In this document: piece by piece, positions 26,990-35,599 of the stretch
Layout: the number at the start of each line of letters is the position of its first letter
How positions within the stretch are numbered: position 1 is the first letter of the stretch
Origin: Pseudomonas sp. CROZ-RG-20F-R04-15
Lineage (GTDB): Bacteria > Pseudomonadota > Gammaproteobacteria > Pseudomonadales > Pseudomonadaceae
Assembly: GCF_022662375.1 (NCBI RefSeq)
Contig: NZ_JAKNQL010000004.1
Coordinates: 248,001 to 312,000, forward strand
Length of the DNA stretch: 64,000 nt
Reading direction: 5' to 3'
The notes under the pieces: model-generated
Database searches by the model: none
What the model was told of the DNA's origin: nothing
The model's input: only the letters and a program-made list of their open reading frames with translations
Made by a program: the position numbers and the translations under genes

Positions 26990-27015
26990 GGGCCATCAGC
27001 CTCGCTGCAAAACCA

Positions 27016-27834
27016 TCAGGATTTCGGAGCCTGTTCGTACAGCGGCATAACCTTCGGAATCGCCGCCTGCAACGAGGCAATCCGGCTGGCCGAGGCCGGG
27101 TGAGTACTCATGAACTCCGGCGGTGCACCTTCCGACGCCTTGCTCATTTTGTTCCACAAGGTGATCGCGGCGTTCGGGTTGTAGCCGGCGCGTGCGGCCA
27201 GCTCCAGGCCAATCAGATCAGCTTCGTTTTCGTTGGCGCGGCTGTTCGGCAGGGTCATGCCGTAGTTGGCCACGGTATCGGCCAGCGCCAGACTGTCCTG
27301 ACCCAGACCGAGCAATGCACCCGCGCCCTGCTTGGCCATTTCAATCCCGTAGGCCTTGGACATCGCTTCACGACCGTGCTCGCGCAAGGCGTGGGCGATT
27401 TCATGGCCCATGACTGCGGCGATCTCATCGTCGGTGAGTTTCAGGCTGTCGATCAGCCCGGTGTAGAAAATGATCTTGCCGCCAGGCCCGCAGTTGGCGT
27501 TGAGCTCATCGCTCTTGATCAGATTGACTTCCCACTGCCATTGCGCCGCATCCGGACGGAAATTCGGCGCCTGGGCGATCAAGCGATTGGCAATTGCCTG
27601 AACCCGTTTGGCCTCAGGACTGGTCTTGTCCAGCACACCCTTGCTGGAGGCTTCACCGACAGTCTTCTGATACGACTGGGCATACATCTGGTCGACCTCT
27701 TGCGAGGACAGCATGCTGAACATGTACTGCTTGCGCTCCACACCCACGGCGCCGCCGCTGGTGGTGTTGACCGACTGACAACCGGCCAGCAACAGCGCTG
27801 CGCTCAGTGCACTTACAACCAATGTCTTGTTCAT
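27016..27834 (-). CDS. M48-family metalloprotease lipoprotein (LoiP/YcaL-like)
   Basis: A zinc protease of 272 residues attached to the outer membrane. A signal peptide ends in the lipobox LLAGC (Cys19). The zinc motif HEIAH is at residues 144-148 and the third ligand is the Glu in NENEADLIG. THPASASRI near the C-terminus is typical of the family. E. coli LoiP and BepA relatives degrade or assemble outer-membrane proteins, so an envelope quality-control role is likely. It is divergent from the chemoreceptor gene; an inverted repeat TTGTATC-N7-GATACAA lies between them. Confidence 0.9.
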   Translation of the reverse strand: MNKTLVVSALSAALLLAGCQSVNTTSGGAVGVERKQYMFSMLSSQEVDQMYAQSYQKTVGEASSKGVLDKTSPEAKRVQAIANRLIAQAPNFRPDAAQWQWEVNLIKSDELNANCGPGGKIIFYTGLIDSLKLTDDEIAAVMGHEIAHALREHGREAMSKAYGIEMAKQGAGALLGLGQDSLALADTVANYGMTLPNSRANENEADLIGLELAARAGYNPNAAITLWNKMSKASEGAPPEFMSTHPASASRIASLQAAIPKVMPLYEQAPKS

Positions 27835-28096
27835 TCAAAAGCTCCCTGAAAACCTGCGCGTATCCTAGGCGGGTAATTGTATCGACGCCAGATACAACGG
27901 ACGTGTTGCAGCGACTTTCAGACGTTTCCCACCAGAGCTGTCGTAAAAAATTCACAGCGACTGCCAAGCCCCGTGCAACTGCGTCGCGCACAGATCCATT
28001 TGCGACATCGGCTTGCAATTGCACTGGCTCGCACTCATGGCCCAATGCCGCCTGCCGATACATCACCGCAGACGTCCTCTTGCGTGCGGAGCTCCC

Positions 28097-30238
28097 ATGA
28101 AGTTCAAGTCGATCCAGTTTTCCGTCGCCGCCCTGGCTGGCGCCATCGTCCTCAGCGTGGTCGCTGCGCTGGTGCTGTATGCGCTGTTTTCCGGCGCCCG
28201 TACGCAAGAGATGGTGCAGCAGCGCACCCAGGCGCAGTTCGAGCAAGTCATCGAGCAGCGCCTGACTTCGCTGGCACAAACCCAGGTCAGTCAGATCCAG
28301 CGTGAACTCGAAGCGCCGCTGCTGATTGCCGGCGGGCTGGTGCGGGTCAACGCCCTGCTCGGCACACCGGGCGCCGATGGTCAGCCGCGCCTCACTGTCA
28401 GCCGCGAGCAACTGATCAGCCTGATCAAAGAGAACGTCGAAAAGAACCCGAAGATTCTCGGCACTTACATCGGCTGGGAAAAGAACGCCCTCGACCACAA
28501 CGACGCGGCCTACGTCGGCACCAGCGTGGTTGGCATCGACGCGGCCAACGGACGCTTCCTGCCATGGTGGTTCCGCAACGATGACGGCACCCTCGGCCTG
28601 GACAAACTGGTCGACGTCGACGACCAGAAAACCCTGTCCACCGGTGTACGCGCCAGCGAGTACTACTTGTGCTCGAAAGAGAGCAAAAAATCCTGCGTGA
28701 TCGATCCGGCACCCTACAAGGTCGGTGACAAGATCGTCATGCTCGCCTCCTTTATTGAACCGATCATGCTCAACGGCGCCTTCCAGGGCATCGTCGGTGC
28801 TGACCTGTCGGTGAACTTCATCCAGGAAATGCTCCTCGCTGCCAACCAGAAGCTCTACAGCGGCGCCGGGAAAATGGCCCTGATCGGCGGCAACGGCCGC
28901 ATCGTTGCCTACACCAAAGACGCCAGCAAATTCGGCGAGAAAGTCAGCGACATCCTCGACGCCGAGCAGATTGCCAACATGGCCAATCTCAAGCGCGGCG
29001 AAGTGACTTACTCGGTCAACAAGGACAAGGGTCGCATCGAACTGTACCTGCCATTCGGCATCGGCCAGACCGACGCACGCTGGACACTGATGCTGCAATT
29101 GCCTTTGAACGCGGTAATGGCGGATCTGCAAAAACTGCAGGCCGACCTCGATGCGCAACGCAAGTCCGACACCTTCGGCATGGCCATGGTTGGTCTGCTC
29201 ATCGCCGGCCTCGGCCTGCTGGTGATCTGGCTGGTTGGCCACGGCATTGCCCGGCCGCTGAAGCAGATGGTCGCGATGCTCAATGACATCGCTCAAGGTG
29301 AAGGTGATCTGACCCGTCGCCTGAGCAGCGACCGCAGTGATGAACTGGGCTCGATCGCCAAAGGCTTCAACACGTTCCTGGCCAAGTTGCAGGCGATGAT
29401 CACCCAGGTGGTGACGTCGGTGCAGAGCGTCAGCGATTCTTCGGAACACACCGCCGACATCGCGATTCGCACCAACATCGGTATCCAGAAACAAATGGCC
29501 GAGATCGATCAGGTGGCCACGGCGGTGCAGGAAATGACCGCCACTGCTCAGGATGTCGCGCGCAACGCTACGCAGGCTGCGCAAGCGGCCAGCCATGCCG
29601 ATCAGGCAGCGAGTCAGGGCATGCAAATCGTGCGTGACACGTCCAATTCGATTGGCGTACTGGCCGTGGAAATCGGCAAGGCCGTAGACGTGGTGCAAAC
29701 CTTGGCCAAGGACAGCGAAAACATCAATGCGATTCTCACGGCGATCCGCGGGATTGCCGAGCAAACCAACCTGCTGGCGCTGAACGCGGCAATTGAAGCA
29801 GCGCGCGCCGGGGAGCAAGGTCGCGGCTTTGCCGTGGTGGCCGACGAGGTGCGCAATCTGGCGCAGAAAACCCAGAAAGCCACTGAAGAAATCCAGAGCA
29901 TGATCCAGCAACTGCAGCAGGGCACACGCGATGTCGTGCGGGTCATGGAAGACAGCCAGAACCGTACCGATGAAAGCGTGCAGCACGCGGCGAAAGCGGC
30001 TCAAGCGCTGGAAACGATTACTCAGGCGGTGTCGGTGATCAACGACATGAACACGCAGATTGCCAGTGCGGCCGAAGAGCAAAGCGCGGTGGCGGATGAC
30101 ATCAACCGCAATGTGATCAACATCGGGCAGGTAGCGAATGAAGTGGCGGGCGGTGCGGATGAGTCGAGTTCGGCGAGCGCCGATCTGACCAAGCTGGCGG
30201 AGCAGCAGCGGCGGTTGATCAATCAGTTCAAGGTCTGA
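28097..30238 (+). CDS. Methyl-accepting chemotaxis protein (dCache sensor)
   Basis: A 713-residue transmembrane chemoreceptor. TM1 is about residues 8-31. A large periplasmic double-Cache sensor spans about 35-355, TM2 is about 362-383, then HAMP (about 384-436) and the cytoplasmic signalling domain. The conserved tip, containing [20 protein letters not shown], is at about residues 555-590. The sensor lacks the amino-acid-binding pattern I know from PctA-type receptors, so the ligand is unassigned. It has no pentapeptide CheR tether at the C-terminus (ends LINQFKV). The ATG at 28097 has GGAG 4 bases upstream; the open frame begins earlier. Confidence 0.93.
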   Translation: MKFKSIQFSVAALAGAIVLSVVAALVLYALFSGARTQEMVQQRTQAQFEQVIEQRLTSLAQTQVSQIQRELEAPLLIAGGLVRVNALLGTPGADGQPRLTVSREQLISLIKENVEKNPKILGTYIGWEKNALDHNDAAYVGTSVVGIDAANGRFLPWWFRNDDGTLGLDKLVDVDDQKTLSTGVRASEYYLCSKESKKSCVIDPAPYKVGDKIVMLASFIEPIMLNGAFQGIVGADLSVNFIQEMLLAANQKLYSGAGKMALIGGNGRIVAYTKDASKFGEKVSDILDAEQIANMANLKRGEVTYSVNKDKGRIELYLPFGIGQTDARWTLMLQLPLNAVMADLQKLQADLDAQRKSDTFGMAMVGLLIAGLGLLVIWLVGHGIARPLKQMVAMLNDIAQGEGDLTRRLSSDRSDELGSIAKGFNTFLAKLQAMITQVVTSVQSVSDSSEHTADIAIRTNIGIQKQMAEIDQVATAVQEMTATAQDVARNATQAAQAASHADQAASQGMQIVRDTSNSIGVLAVEIGKAVDVVQTLAKDSENINAILTAIRGIAEQTNLLALNAAIEAARAGEQGRGFAVVADEVRNLAQKTQKATEEIQSMIQQLQQGTRDVVRVMEDSQNRTDESVQHAAKAAQALETITQAVSVINDMNTQIASAAEEQSAVADDINRNVINIGQVANEVAGGADESSSASADLTKLAEQQRRLINQFKV

Positions 30239-30249
30239 AAAGCCAAGAG

Positions 30250-30428
30250 CACCCTCACCCTAGCCCTCTCCCAGAGGGAGAGGGGACTGACCGAGTTGTC
30301 TCCCGTCATACATCGACCTGAAATAAGCAGTCGATTATGGATTCAAAGCTGAGCGTTCAAGTCGGTGTATTTCGTCAATATCCCCCAATCAGACCCCTCT
30401 CCCTCCGGGAGAGGGCTAGGGTGAGGGG
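30250..30428. repeat. CCCTCACCCTAGCCCTCTCCC inverted-end repeat, copy 1
   Basis: A 179-base element with long inverted arms (CCCTCACCCTAGCCCTCTCC at the left, its complement at the right). Each arm folds back on itself (CCCTCTCCC/GGGAGAGGG). It fills the gap between the chemoreceptor and YedK genes. A second copy lies at 33611-33772. Confidence 0.75.
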
Positions 30429-30445
30429 CTTTTGATCCACAGGCT

Positions 30446-31069
30446 TTAACCCGGGGTCAAACACTCCGGCCCATTGAGCTTCGGATCATTGATCAGATTC
30501 GCCAACACCCGCTCACGCAATGCAGCGGGTTCACTGGCCAGTAACCCCTGCAACACATGCAACGGCGTCTCGGGATCGAGCCACGCCGCCTGCCCCGCCT
30601 CATCAAGAATCAACGGCCGCCGCTGACTCGACGCCGGTTGAGTAATCACCGCCGTGCTCAACCAGACCTGCTCCTGCACCGGATACGCCTCCCAGATCGC
30701 CGCAAAAAACAGCGAAGCGCCCTCCCCCGGCGTCAGCCAGTAGGGCCGCTTGCGCTGGGTGCCGCGCCATTCGTAAAAACCGTTGGCGGGGAGCAGGCAG
30801 CGACGCTGGCGCAGCGCCTCACGAAACATCGGTTGCTCGGCAACCGTTTCCGCACGGGCATGCGCCGGCGTCTTCGACAGATCGGTCAGCCACGGCGGCG
30901 TCAGGCCCCAACGGGCGCGGGCTAAGGTGCGCTGGCCATCTTCACCGGCACGCAGCATCAACACCGAATCATTGGGGGAAATGTTCCACTGCGCCTGCTG
31001 ATCGGCGGGAAAACCTGGCAGGGCCGCGAAATCGCGGTTCCAGCGAAACAGGGCATAACGTCCACACAT
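30446..31069 (-). CDS. YedK/HMCES (SRAP)-family protein with altered active site
   Basis: A 207-residue protein of the SOS-response-associated peptidase family. Canonical members use Cys2 to crosslink to abasic sites in single-stranded DNA and protect them. Cys2 (MCGRYA), the WGLTPPW segment and the Glu of FYEW (E100) are present. Two other key positions differ. The usual Asn of NARAET is His70 (PAHARAET), and the region normally reading HxRMP is SQRRP (148-152), so the catalytic His is missing. It may be a divergent paralogue with altered or lost crosslink-reversal activity. It is upstream of two small genes on the same strand. Confidence 0.85.
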   Translation of the reverse strand: MCGRYALFRWNRDFAALPGFPADQQAQWNISPNDSVLMLRAGEDGQRTLARARWGLTPPWLTDLSKTPAHARAETVAEQPMFREALRQRRCLLPANGFYEWRGTQRKRPYWLTPGEGASLFFAAIWEAYPVQEQVWLSTAVITQPASSQRRPLILDEAGQAAWLDPETPLHVLQGLLASEPAALRERVLANLINDPKLNGPECLTPG

Positions 31070-31105
31070 GGGGCAACACGACTCTGAATTAAAACGAAGC
31101 TCAGC

Positions 31106-31366
31106 CTAACAGACCAGCGTGCCGGGGAAGCTCTCCGGTTCATCGCCGGGCAGCGGCAGCGCGGCATTGTACGCGGTGATCAGCTCGCGGGCGTATTCAG
31201 CCTGATCGTTATCCACCGACAGCCCGAGCAGGCCGAAGATCGGCAACTCACCGGTGCCGCCGAGCAGATCGCGGCCAACCAGATGCGCCTCGATGCCTTC
31301 ACTGGCGAGCATGCCCTTGAGCATTTCGCCTTCCATCAGGTTTTCCGGCTCGTAGATTCGCTGCAT
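31106..31366 (-). CDS. DUF2007 small protein (putative signal-transducing protein)
   Basis: A predicted 86-residue cytoplasmic protein with the DUF2007 pattern: RIYEPENLMEGEMLKGMLASEGIEAHLVG followed by GLSVDNDQAEYAREL. The family resembles a degenerate PII-like fold. It lies 9 bases after the CPxCG gene and is probably co-transcribed with it and with the YedK-like gene. Function unknown. Confidence 0.82.
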   Translation of the reverse strand: MQRIYEPENLMEGEMLKGMLASEGIEAHLVGRDLLGGTGELPIFGLLGLSVDNDQAEYARELITAYNAALPLPGDEPESFPGTLVC

Positions 31367-31375
31367 GGGCGCGCC

Positions 31376-31558
31376 TCACTCGTTTTCGCTGAAGACTTCC
31401 AGAAACCAATCTTCTCCGTGGACCTGCAAGACAAACGTGATCGGCCGACAACACACCTGACAGTCCTCGATATAGGTCTGATCGCCGCCGGACAGGTCTA
31501 CTGTCGTCTCGACCGTTTCACCACAATAAGGACATTCGTATTCAGCGGTTTCCAGCAT
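31376..31558 (-). CDS. CPxCG-motif cysteine-rich protein
   Basis: A 60-residue predicted zinc-ribbon protein. One metal knuckle is CPYCG (residues 9-13) and the other is CQVCCRP (33-39). The C-terminal half ([21 protein letters not shown]) is acidic. It is the first gene of a short run with the DUF2007 and YedK-like genes. Function unknown; the family is widespread in gamma-proteobacteria. Confidence 0.85.
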   Translation of the reverse strand: MLETAEYECPYCGETVETTVDLSGGDQTYIEDCQVCCRPITFVLQVHGEDWFLEVFSENE

Positions 31559-31697
31559 CGCGGTCTCCCAAGTGACTTGTGCGTATAATCGCCGGTCTAT
31601 TTGCAGGGCTATTTTTGTCTGGCTACTTTTTCAGACCGTGCCCCGCGGGTTTTCGATCAAAATCTTTACTTACCCTAGCCGTTTCCAACAAGAGAGC

Positions 31698-32864
31698 ATG
31701 ATGGGCGAATTCGATGCCATCCGACCTTACGACGACAGCGAAGTACCTGTGGTACTGGCAAGACTGCTCGGCGACAAGGCGTTTCTAGATATCCTCACCC
31801 ACTTCCGCTTCCCGCGTTTTGCCGGTGCCTTCGGCTGGATGCTCAAACCACTTATAGCCCATCGGCTGCGTCGTGAGTTCGCCGACGTGACATCAGTGGC
31901 GACGTTGCAGGACAAGGTCGAGTCCTACGTCGACCACACCATCGAGCGCGCCACCGACGGCGTGACCTACACCGGTGTCGAGCAATTCAAGTCCGGCAGC
32001 GCCTATCTGTTCATCGCCAACCACCGCGACATCGTCATGGACCCGGCCTTCGTCAACTACGCCGTGTACCACGCCGGCCTGCCGACGCCGCGCATTGCGA
32101 TTGGTGACAATCTGCTGCAGAAGCCGTTTGTCAGCGACCTGATGCGTCTGAACAAGAGCTTCATCGTCCACCGTTCAATCACCGGCCGTCGCGAAAAAAT
32201 GGCCGCGTATCAACTGTTGTCGGCGTACATCAACCATTCGATACGCAACGATTGCGCCTCGATCTGGATCGCTCAGGCTGAAGGCCGGGCGAAGGACGGC
32301 GATGACCGCACCGAGTCGGCGATCCTCAAGATGTTCCACATGAGCCGCAAGGACGAGCCGTTCGGCGAAGTCATCCGCTCGCTGAACGTCACCCCGGTGT
32401 CGATCAGCTACGAATACGACCCGTGCGACCAGGCCAAGGCTCGCGAGCTGTACATCCGCGCCACCACCGGCACCTACGCGAAAGCGCCGGGCGAGGATGA
32501 TGTGAGCATTGCCAAGGGCATCACCGGCTACAAGGGCCGGGTGCACGTGAACTTTGCCGCGCCGATCACCGAGCCGTTCGAGGACACCAAGCAATTGGCG
32601 GTCGAGATGGACAAGCAGATTCTCGGCGGTTACCGGTTATTCCCGGTGCATTACCTGGCGTATTCGCAGTGGGCTGATGCCGATCCGCAATTGAATGTGC
32701 CGAAGGCGGCCGAGGTGTTCCCGGCGGATGAGCTGGCCAAGGCGCAGGAAGAATGGCAGAGCCGGCTGGACGCGTGCCCGCAAGAGCATCGTCCGTATCT
32801 GGTGCTGCAATATGCGACGCCGGTGCGTAATCAGTACCGGGTCAAGGCTGGGTTGCCGCTATAA
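31698..32864 (+). CDS. 1-acyl-sn-glycerol-3-phosphate acyltransferase-like (PlsC family)
   Basis: A 388-residue acyltransferase probably acting at the inner membrane in phospholipid or lipid-mediator synthesis. The catalytic block is FIANHRDIVMDP. FIVHRSITGRREKM and WIAQAEGRAKDGDDRTE are the second and third substrate-binding blocks. It is longer than housekeeping PlsC (about 245 residues), so it is a separate branch with an unknown acceptor. The frame is open from 31572, but homology starts at MMGEFDAIRPYDD; either Met (31698 or 31701) could start. A terminator follows. Confidence 0.85.
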   Translation: MMGEFDAIRPYDDSEVPVVLARLLGDKAFLDILTHFRFPRFAGAFGWMLKPLIAHRLRREFADVTSVATLQDKVESYVDHTIERATDGVTYTGVEQFKSGSAYLFIANHRDIVMDPAFVNYAVYHAGLPTPRIAIGDNLLQKPFVSDLMRLNKSFIVHRSITGRREKMAAYQLLSAYINHSIRNDCASIWIAQAEGRAKDGDDRTESAILKMFHMSRKDEPFGEVIRSLNVTPVSISYEYDPCDQAKARELYIRATTGTYAKAPGEDDVSIAKGITGYKGRVHVNFAAPITEPFEDTKQLAVEMDKQILGGYRLFPVHYLAYSQWADADPQLNVPKAAEVFPADELAKAQEEWQSRLDACPQEHRPYLVLQYATPVRNQYRVKAGLPL

Positions 32865-32882
32865 GCGGTTTCCAGCTGACGC

Positions 32883-32911
32883 AAAAACGGCGCCTTCGGG
32901 CGCCGTTTTTT
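32883..32911. terminator. Terminator between the acyltransferase gene and the convergent small gene
   Basis: The stem AAACGGCGCC/GGCGCCGTTT has a TTCG tetraloop, with T-runs on both strands. Confidence 0.85.
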
Positions 32912-32924
32912 ATGCCTGAAGCTT

Positions 32925-33203
32925 TCAGAAGCGCGTACTGATCCAAGAAACGATCAGGGCCAGAGCGAGGCAAGCAAAACCGAAACGATAGAAAAACCGG
33001 TTCATGCGCAAGGTCGCCCAGTCCAGGATCGGCTCGGCATTCGGCTGCGCCTGACGCTGGGCGGCAATGCTGGCCATCGCGCGCTGTTCACGGCGGCGGG
33101 TGGCGTGCAGCAGCCAACTGCCGGGAAACGCCAACAACAACGCCAGCAAGTTGATCAACTTGGCGGGATGGGCGGTAAACAGCGTCATCAAGTGCAGCGA
33201 CAT
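32925..33203 (-). CDS. Small conserved membrane protein, function unknown
   Basis: A 92-residue protein with two hydrophobic segments: about 5-30 (KLINLLALLLAFPGSWLL) and the C-terminal FYRFGFACLALALIVSWIST. A basic, Arg-rich cytoplasmic loop lies between (ATRRREQRA). The ATG at 33203 follows AGAGG by 5 bases. No family is recognised. Confidence 0.65.
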   Translation of the reverse strand: MSLHLMTLFTAHPAKLINLLALLLAFPGSWLLHATRRREQRAMASIAAQRQAQPNAEPILDWATLRMNRFFYRFGFACLALALIVSWISTRF

Positions 33204-33384
33204 CACAGACCTCTATCTGAACCGGTGTGGCAGACGCCAGATCGACGACCGCGGCGCGGATTCTACCCAAACCTGCCGGTTCAACCCCAGCCTTTGCGAC
33301 AAATAACCTGACAATCGACCGATGGCTGTCCTGTGTCACGGCTTCGTCATATGGATAGGCCACCCTGCGCGCCTCGAAACACAC

Positions 33385-33603
33385 ATGGAACGCGACATGC
33401 TTCACGCTGAAAACCAGGATCGTCTGTACCTCATCACCCCTTACGACGAACAACAGAGCCTCGTCGGCAGCCTCGCCTTCAATGTTCAGGATCGCCATTG
33501 GCTGGTGTATTGCGCGCTGGGCGGGCATCAGCATGCGGATTTGCCCGAGACTGACTTACTGACTGGCGTCAGTGTCCTCGACTTTTACTCGCAGGCTGCC
33601 TGA
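33385..33603 (+). CDS. Small conserved cytoplasmic protein, function unknown
   Basis: A 72-residue protein of mixed composition (DRLYLITPYDEQQSLVGSLAFNVQDRHWLVYCALGG). No signal peptide or membrane segment. The frame is open from 33322; the ATG at 33385 is chosen because the upstream part looks like translated leader sequence, but the ribosome site is weak. No family recognised. It ends at a repeat element. Confidence 0.6.
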   Translation: MERDMLHAENQDRLYLITPYDEQQSLVGSLAFNVQDRHWLVYCALGGHQHADLPETDLLTGVSVLDFYSQAA

Positions 33604-33610
33604 GTCAAGA

Positions 33611-33772
33611 GCCCCTCACCCTAGCCCTCTCCCAGAGGGAGAGGGGACTGACCGAGTTGTTTATTCGAGGTACATCGACCTGAAAGTCCGAGATGAATGC
33701 AGGTCTCAAGAACAACACCGATCGGCTCCCTTCCCCCTCGCCCCCTTGGGGGAGAGGGCTGGGGTGAGGGGG
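33611..33772. repeat. CCCTCACCCTAGCCCTCTCCC inverted-end repeat, copy 2
   Basis: A 162-base element. Its left arm is essentially identical to copy 1 for about 48 bases (through GACTGACCGAGTTGT). It also shares TACATCGACCTGAAA, and ends in an inverted arm GGAGAGGGCTGGGGTGAGGG. The centre is diverged. Confidence 0.75.
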
Positions 33773-33813
33773 ATCGATCTCCCATACGACACAAATTCCA
33801 ACCCTGACACCCA

Positions 33814-33852
33814 CAAAAAAGCCCGGGCTCATCACTGATCCCGGGCTTTTTC
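33814..33852 (-). terminator. Terminator after yajG
   Basis: The stem AGCCCGGGATC/GAGCCCGGGCT is followed on the minus strand by six T; a short T-run is also present on the plus strand. Confidence 0.82.
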
Positions 33853-33867
33853 ACATCCGCCGAAAAC

Positions 33868-34452
33868 TTACTCAGCGAGCACCTGACCCACAGTCGGATC
33901 CTTGAACAGACGCGTCAACGCATCGCTCAACACATCGCTGACCAGTTTGGTGTTGGTTTCCTGGTTCGGCGCCATGCCGAAACGCTGGTCCAGCGAAGCG
34001 CCGTAACGACCGCTGTAACGACGGTTGGCGTTCTGCACATCAGAGCGGAAGGTCGCGCCGATGGTCGCTTCAGTCACGTACATGCCTTCTTTCGGCGACT
34101 GATACTTCAGCTCGGCCAGGGTCACGGTCAGCTGCGGAGCGTTTGGCGCATTGTTGGTCGGGGTGAAGCCGAGCAGACGCACGGCGGCTTCAGCCTGAGC
34201 CTGCAGCTTCGGCAGGATCTGCTCGCGCTGCACGGTGATGGCGCTGGTTTCCGGGTACAGGCCGCCACGGGTACCGAGGGTTGGCGACGGACGACCGTCG
34301 ACCACACGCACGACGACTGGCTGGCCACGGCCGACCGGTGCCAGCTGGGTGGTCAGCTTCGGCTCCGGGCTCAGTTGTTGCGGGCTGTGGGCGCAGCCGG
34401 CCAGGGTCAAACCGGCCACAGTGATCAAACCGAACAACAGGCGTTGCAACAT
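33868..34452 (-). CDS. YajG-family lipoprotein
   Basis: A 194-residue predicted outer-membrane lipoprotein. The signal peptide ends in LTLAGC (Cys20). The mature domain has the YajG pattern VVRVVDGRPSPTLGTRGG, LLGFTPT and a C-terminal LVSDVLSDALTRLFKDP helix. The ATG at 34452 has AGAGAAGAG upstream and starts the signal peptide; the open frame begins at 34506. Function unknown. It ends at a strong terminator. Confidence 0.85.
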   Translation of the reverse strand: MLQRLLFGLITVAGLTLAGCAHSPQQLSPEPKLTTQLAPVGRGQPVVVRVVDGRPSPTLGTRGGLYPETSAITVQREQILPKLQAQAEAAVRLLGFTPTNNAPNAPQLTVTLAELKYQSPKEGMYVTEATIGATFRSDVQNANRRYSGRYGASLDQRFGMAPNQETNTKLVSDVLSDALTRLFKDPTVGQVLAE

Positions 34453-34655
34453 GCTCTTCTCTCCAGAATCAGGCACAAACAGGCCGGCAGTATAGCGGTG
34501 GGCCACTGTGGGTCACCAGCACCGCACAGTGAATACTGAAATGTCTGACAAACCCCTGGGAAAGCGGTTCCTGTCACAGATTATTCACCCGGCATACACG
34601 TTCACGTCACGGCGCTTTGACAACCTTGCAATCAGTCCCCACAAGGTACTCAATC

Positions 34656-34889
34656 ATGCGTTATCTGATCTCGTTGTTCGCGCCACGCCCGCTGCACCGC
34701 AGCTTCGCTCTGCTCGATCGCAACGGCCATTGCCAGGCATTCAAGCAGTGCAGCCTTCAACCGATGGGTGACGGCTGGGTGGAAATCGAAGAAATCCGCC
34801 TCAACTGGTTGCACCAGCCACTCCCCGCCAGCGCCCGCGTCATAGCGTCGCAGCCCCGCGCACGGGTGCAAGCGATGTTGAGCATCTGA
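34656..34889 (+). CDS. Small conserved protein, function unknown
   Basis: A 77-residue protein (MRYLISLFAPRPLHRSFALLDRNGHCQAFKQC...). It contains a WVEIEEIRLNWLHQPLP segment and no clear membrane helix. AAGG lies 9 bases before the ATG at 34656, which is why this start is preferred over 34617. No family recognised. Confidence 0.65.
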   Translation: MRYLISLFAPRPLHRSFALLDRNGHCQAFKQCSLQPMGDGWVEIEEIRLNWLHQPLPASARVIASQPRARVQAMLSI

Positions 34890-35599
34890 CCGGATGCCTA
34901 ATAAAAGTCATTAAACACGAGCAACTGCCCGCATTTCTTCGATACAATCTCCCCCCGATTATAAGGACGTCTCCTGATCGGGCCCCGCAACAGCGTCAAT
35001 GCGCATGCATCGACACCCAAAATCGCCCACAGAGAGCCGCCCACACAGATCGAGTGAAGTTGGCGCGCTTGCCTGTTCTTCCGGCAAAAACCCCGCTTTT
35101 CGCGAATCTGCAGAGCTGTCATGACGCTCGGCCACCGCGTTGTTTTGCCTTTGCGGGCAAGGTGCCAGGCCTGGACAGCCCTTTTTTGAGGTTCACGTCT
35201 TCAAAAGAGCGTGAAAAAAACGGGTTTTCACAACTTCACAAGAGTGTGGCGAGCAAATGAAAAGTTTTGCGTCTGAACATGCACCATTAGCGTCTGAAAC
35301 AGCCCAACGACACAGGACCGGGTATACCTCGAATATCGGAGCCTGAAGCCTGTCCGCTACGGATTTGGTTGCACAAAAACGGATGTCTCGACCATAAGTC
35401 GAATTGCCAGCTGCGTGCTGAAATGAGTTCATGGAGCTCTTGAAAGCCAAGCCGCATACATCCGTCGAAGTTGCGAAAAATTGCGAAGATTCGGACATGG
35501 CGAACCTGACCACGGATAGCCCGGACATCACTGACCTGTCCCGGAACGCCTGGCAGCCATGCCGACAATTTGGTGCTGCAGATTTTGGAGACGCGTTAA
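34890..35599. other. 710-base non-coding region upstream of mqo
   Basis: No recognised gene. It should contain the mqo promoter and a long leader. A GCGTCTGAA direct repeat occurs near 35270-35300. A short open frame of 59 codons (35431-35610) overlaps the mqo start by 11 bases but lacks a good ribosome site. I see no clear terminator, tRNA or REP sequence. Confidence 0.4.

Noticed and set aside
27653..30082. An 809-codon open frame on the minus strand
   Set aside because: It is antisense to the chemoreceptor and overlaps the M48 gene. The product has no recognisable domain and is rich in His, Asp and Leu as antisense frames here are.
33572..33838. Small open frames on both strands (76-88 codons)
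   Set aside because: They translate the second CCCTCACCC repeat (PHPSPLPEGE-type low-complexity runs), not a gene.
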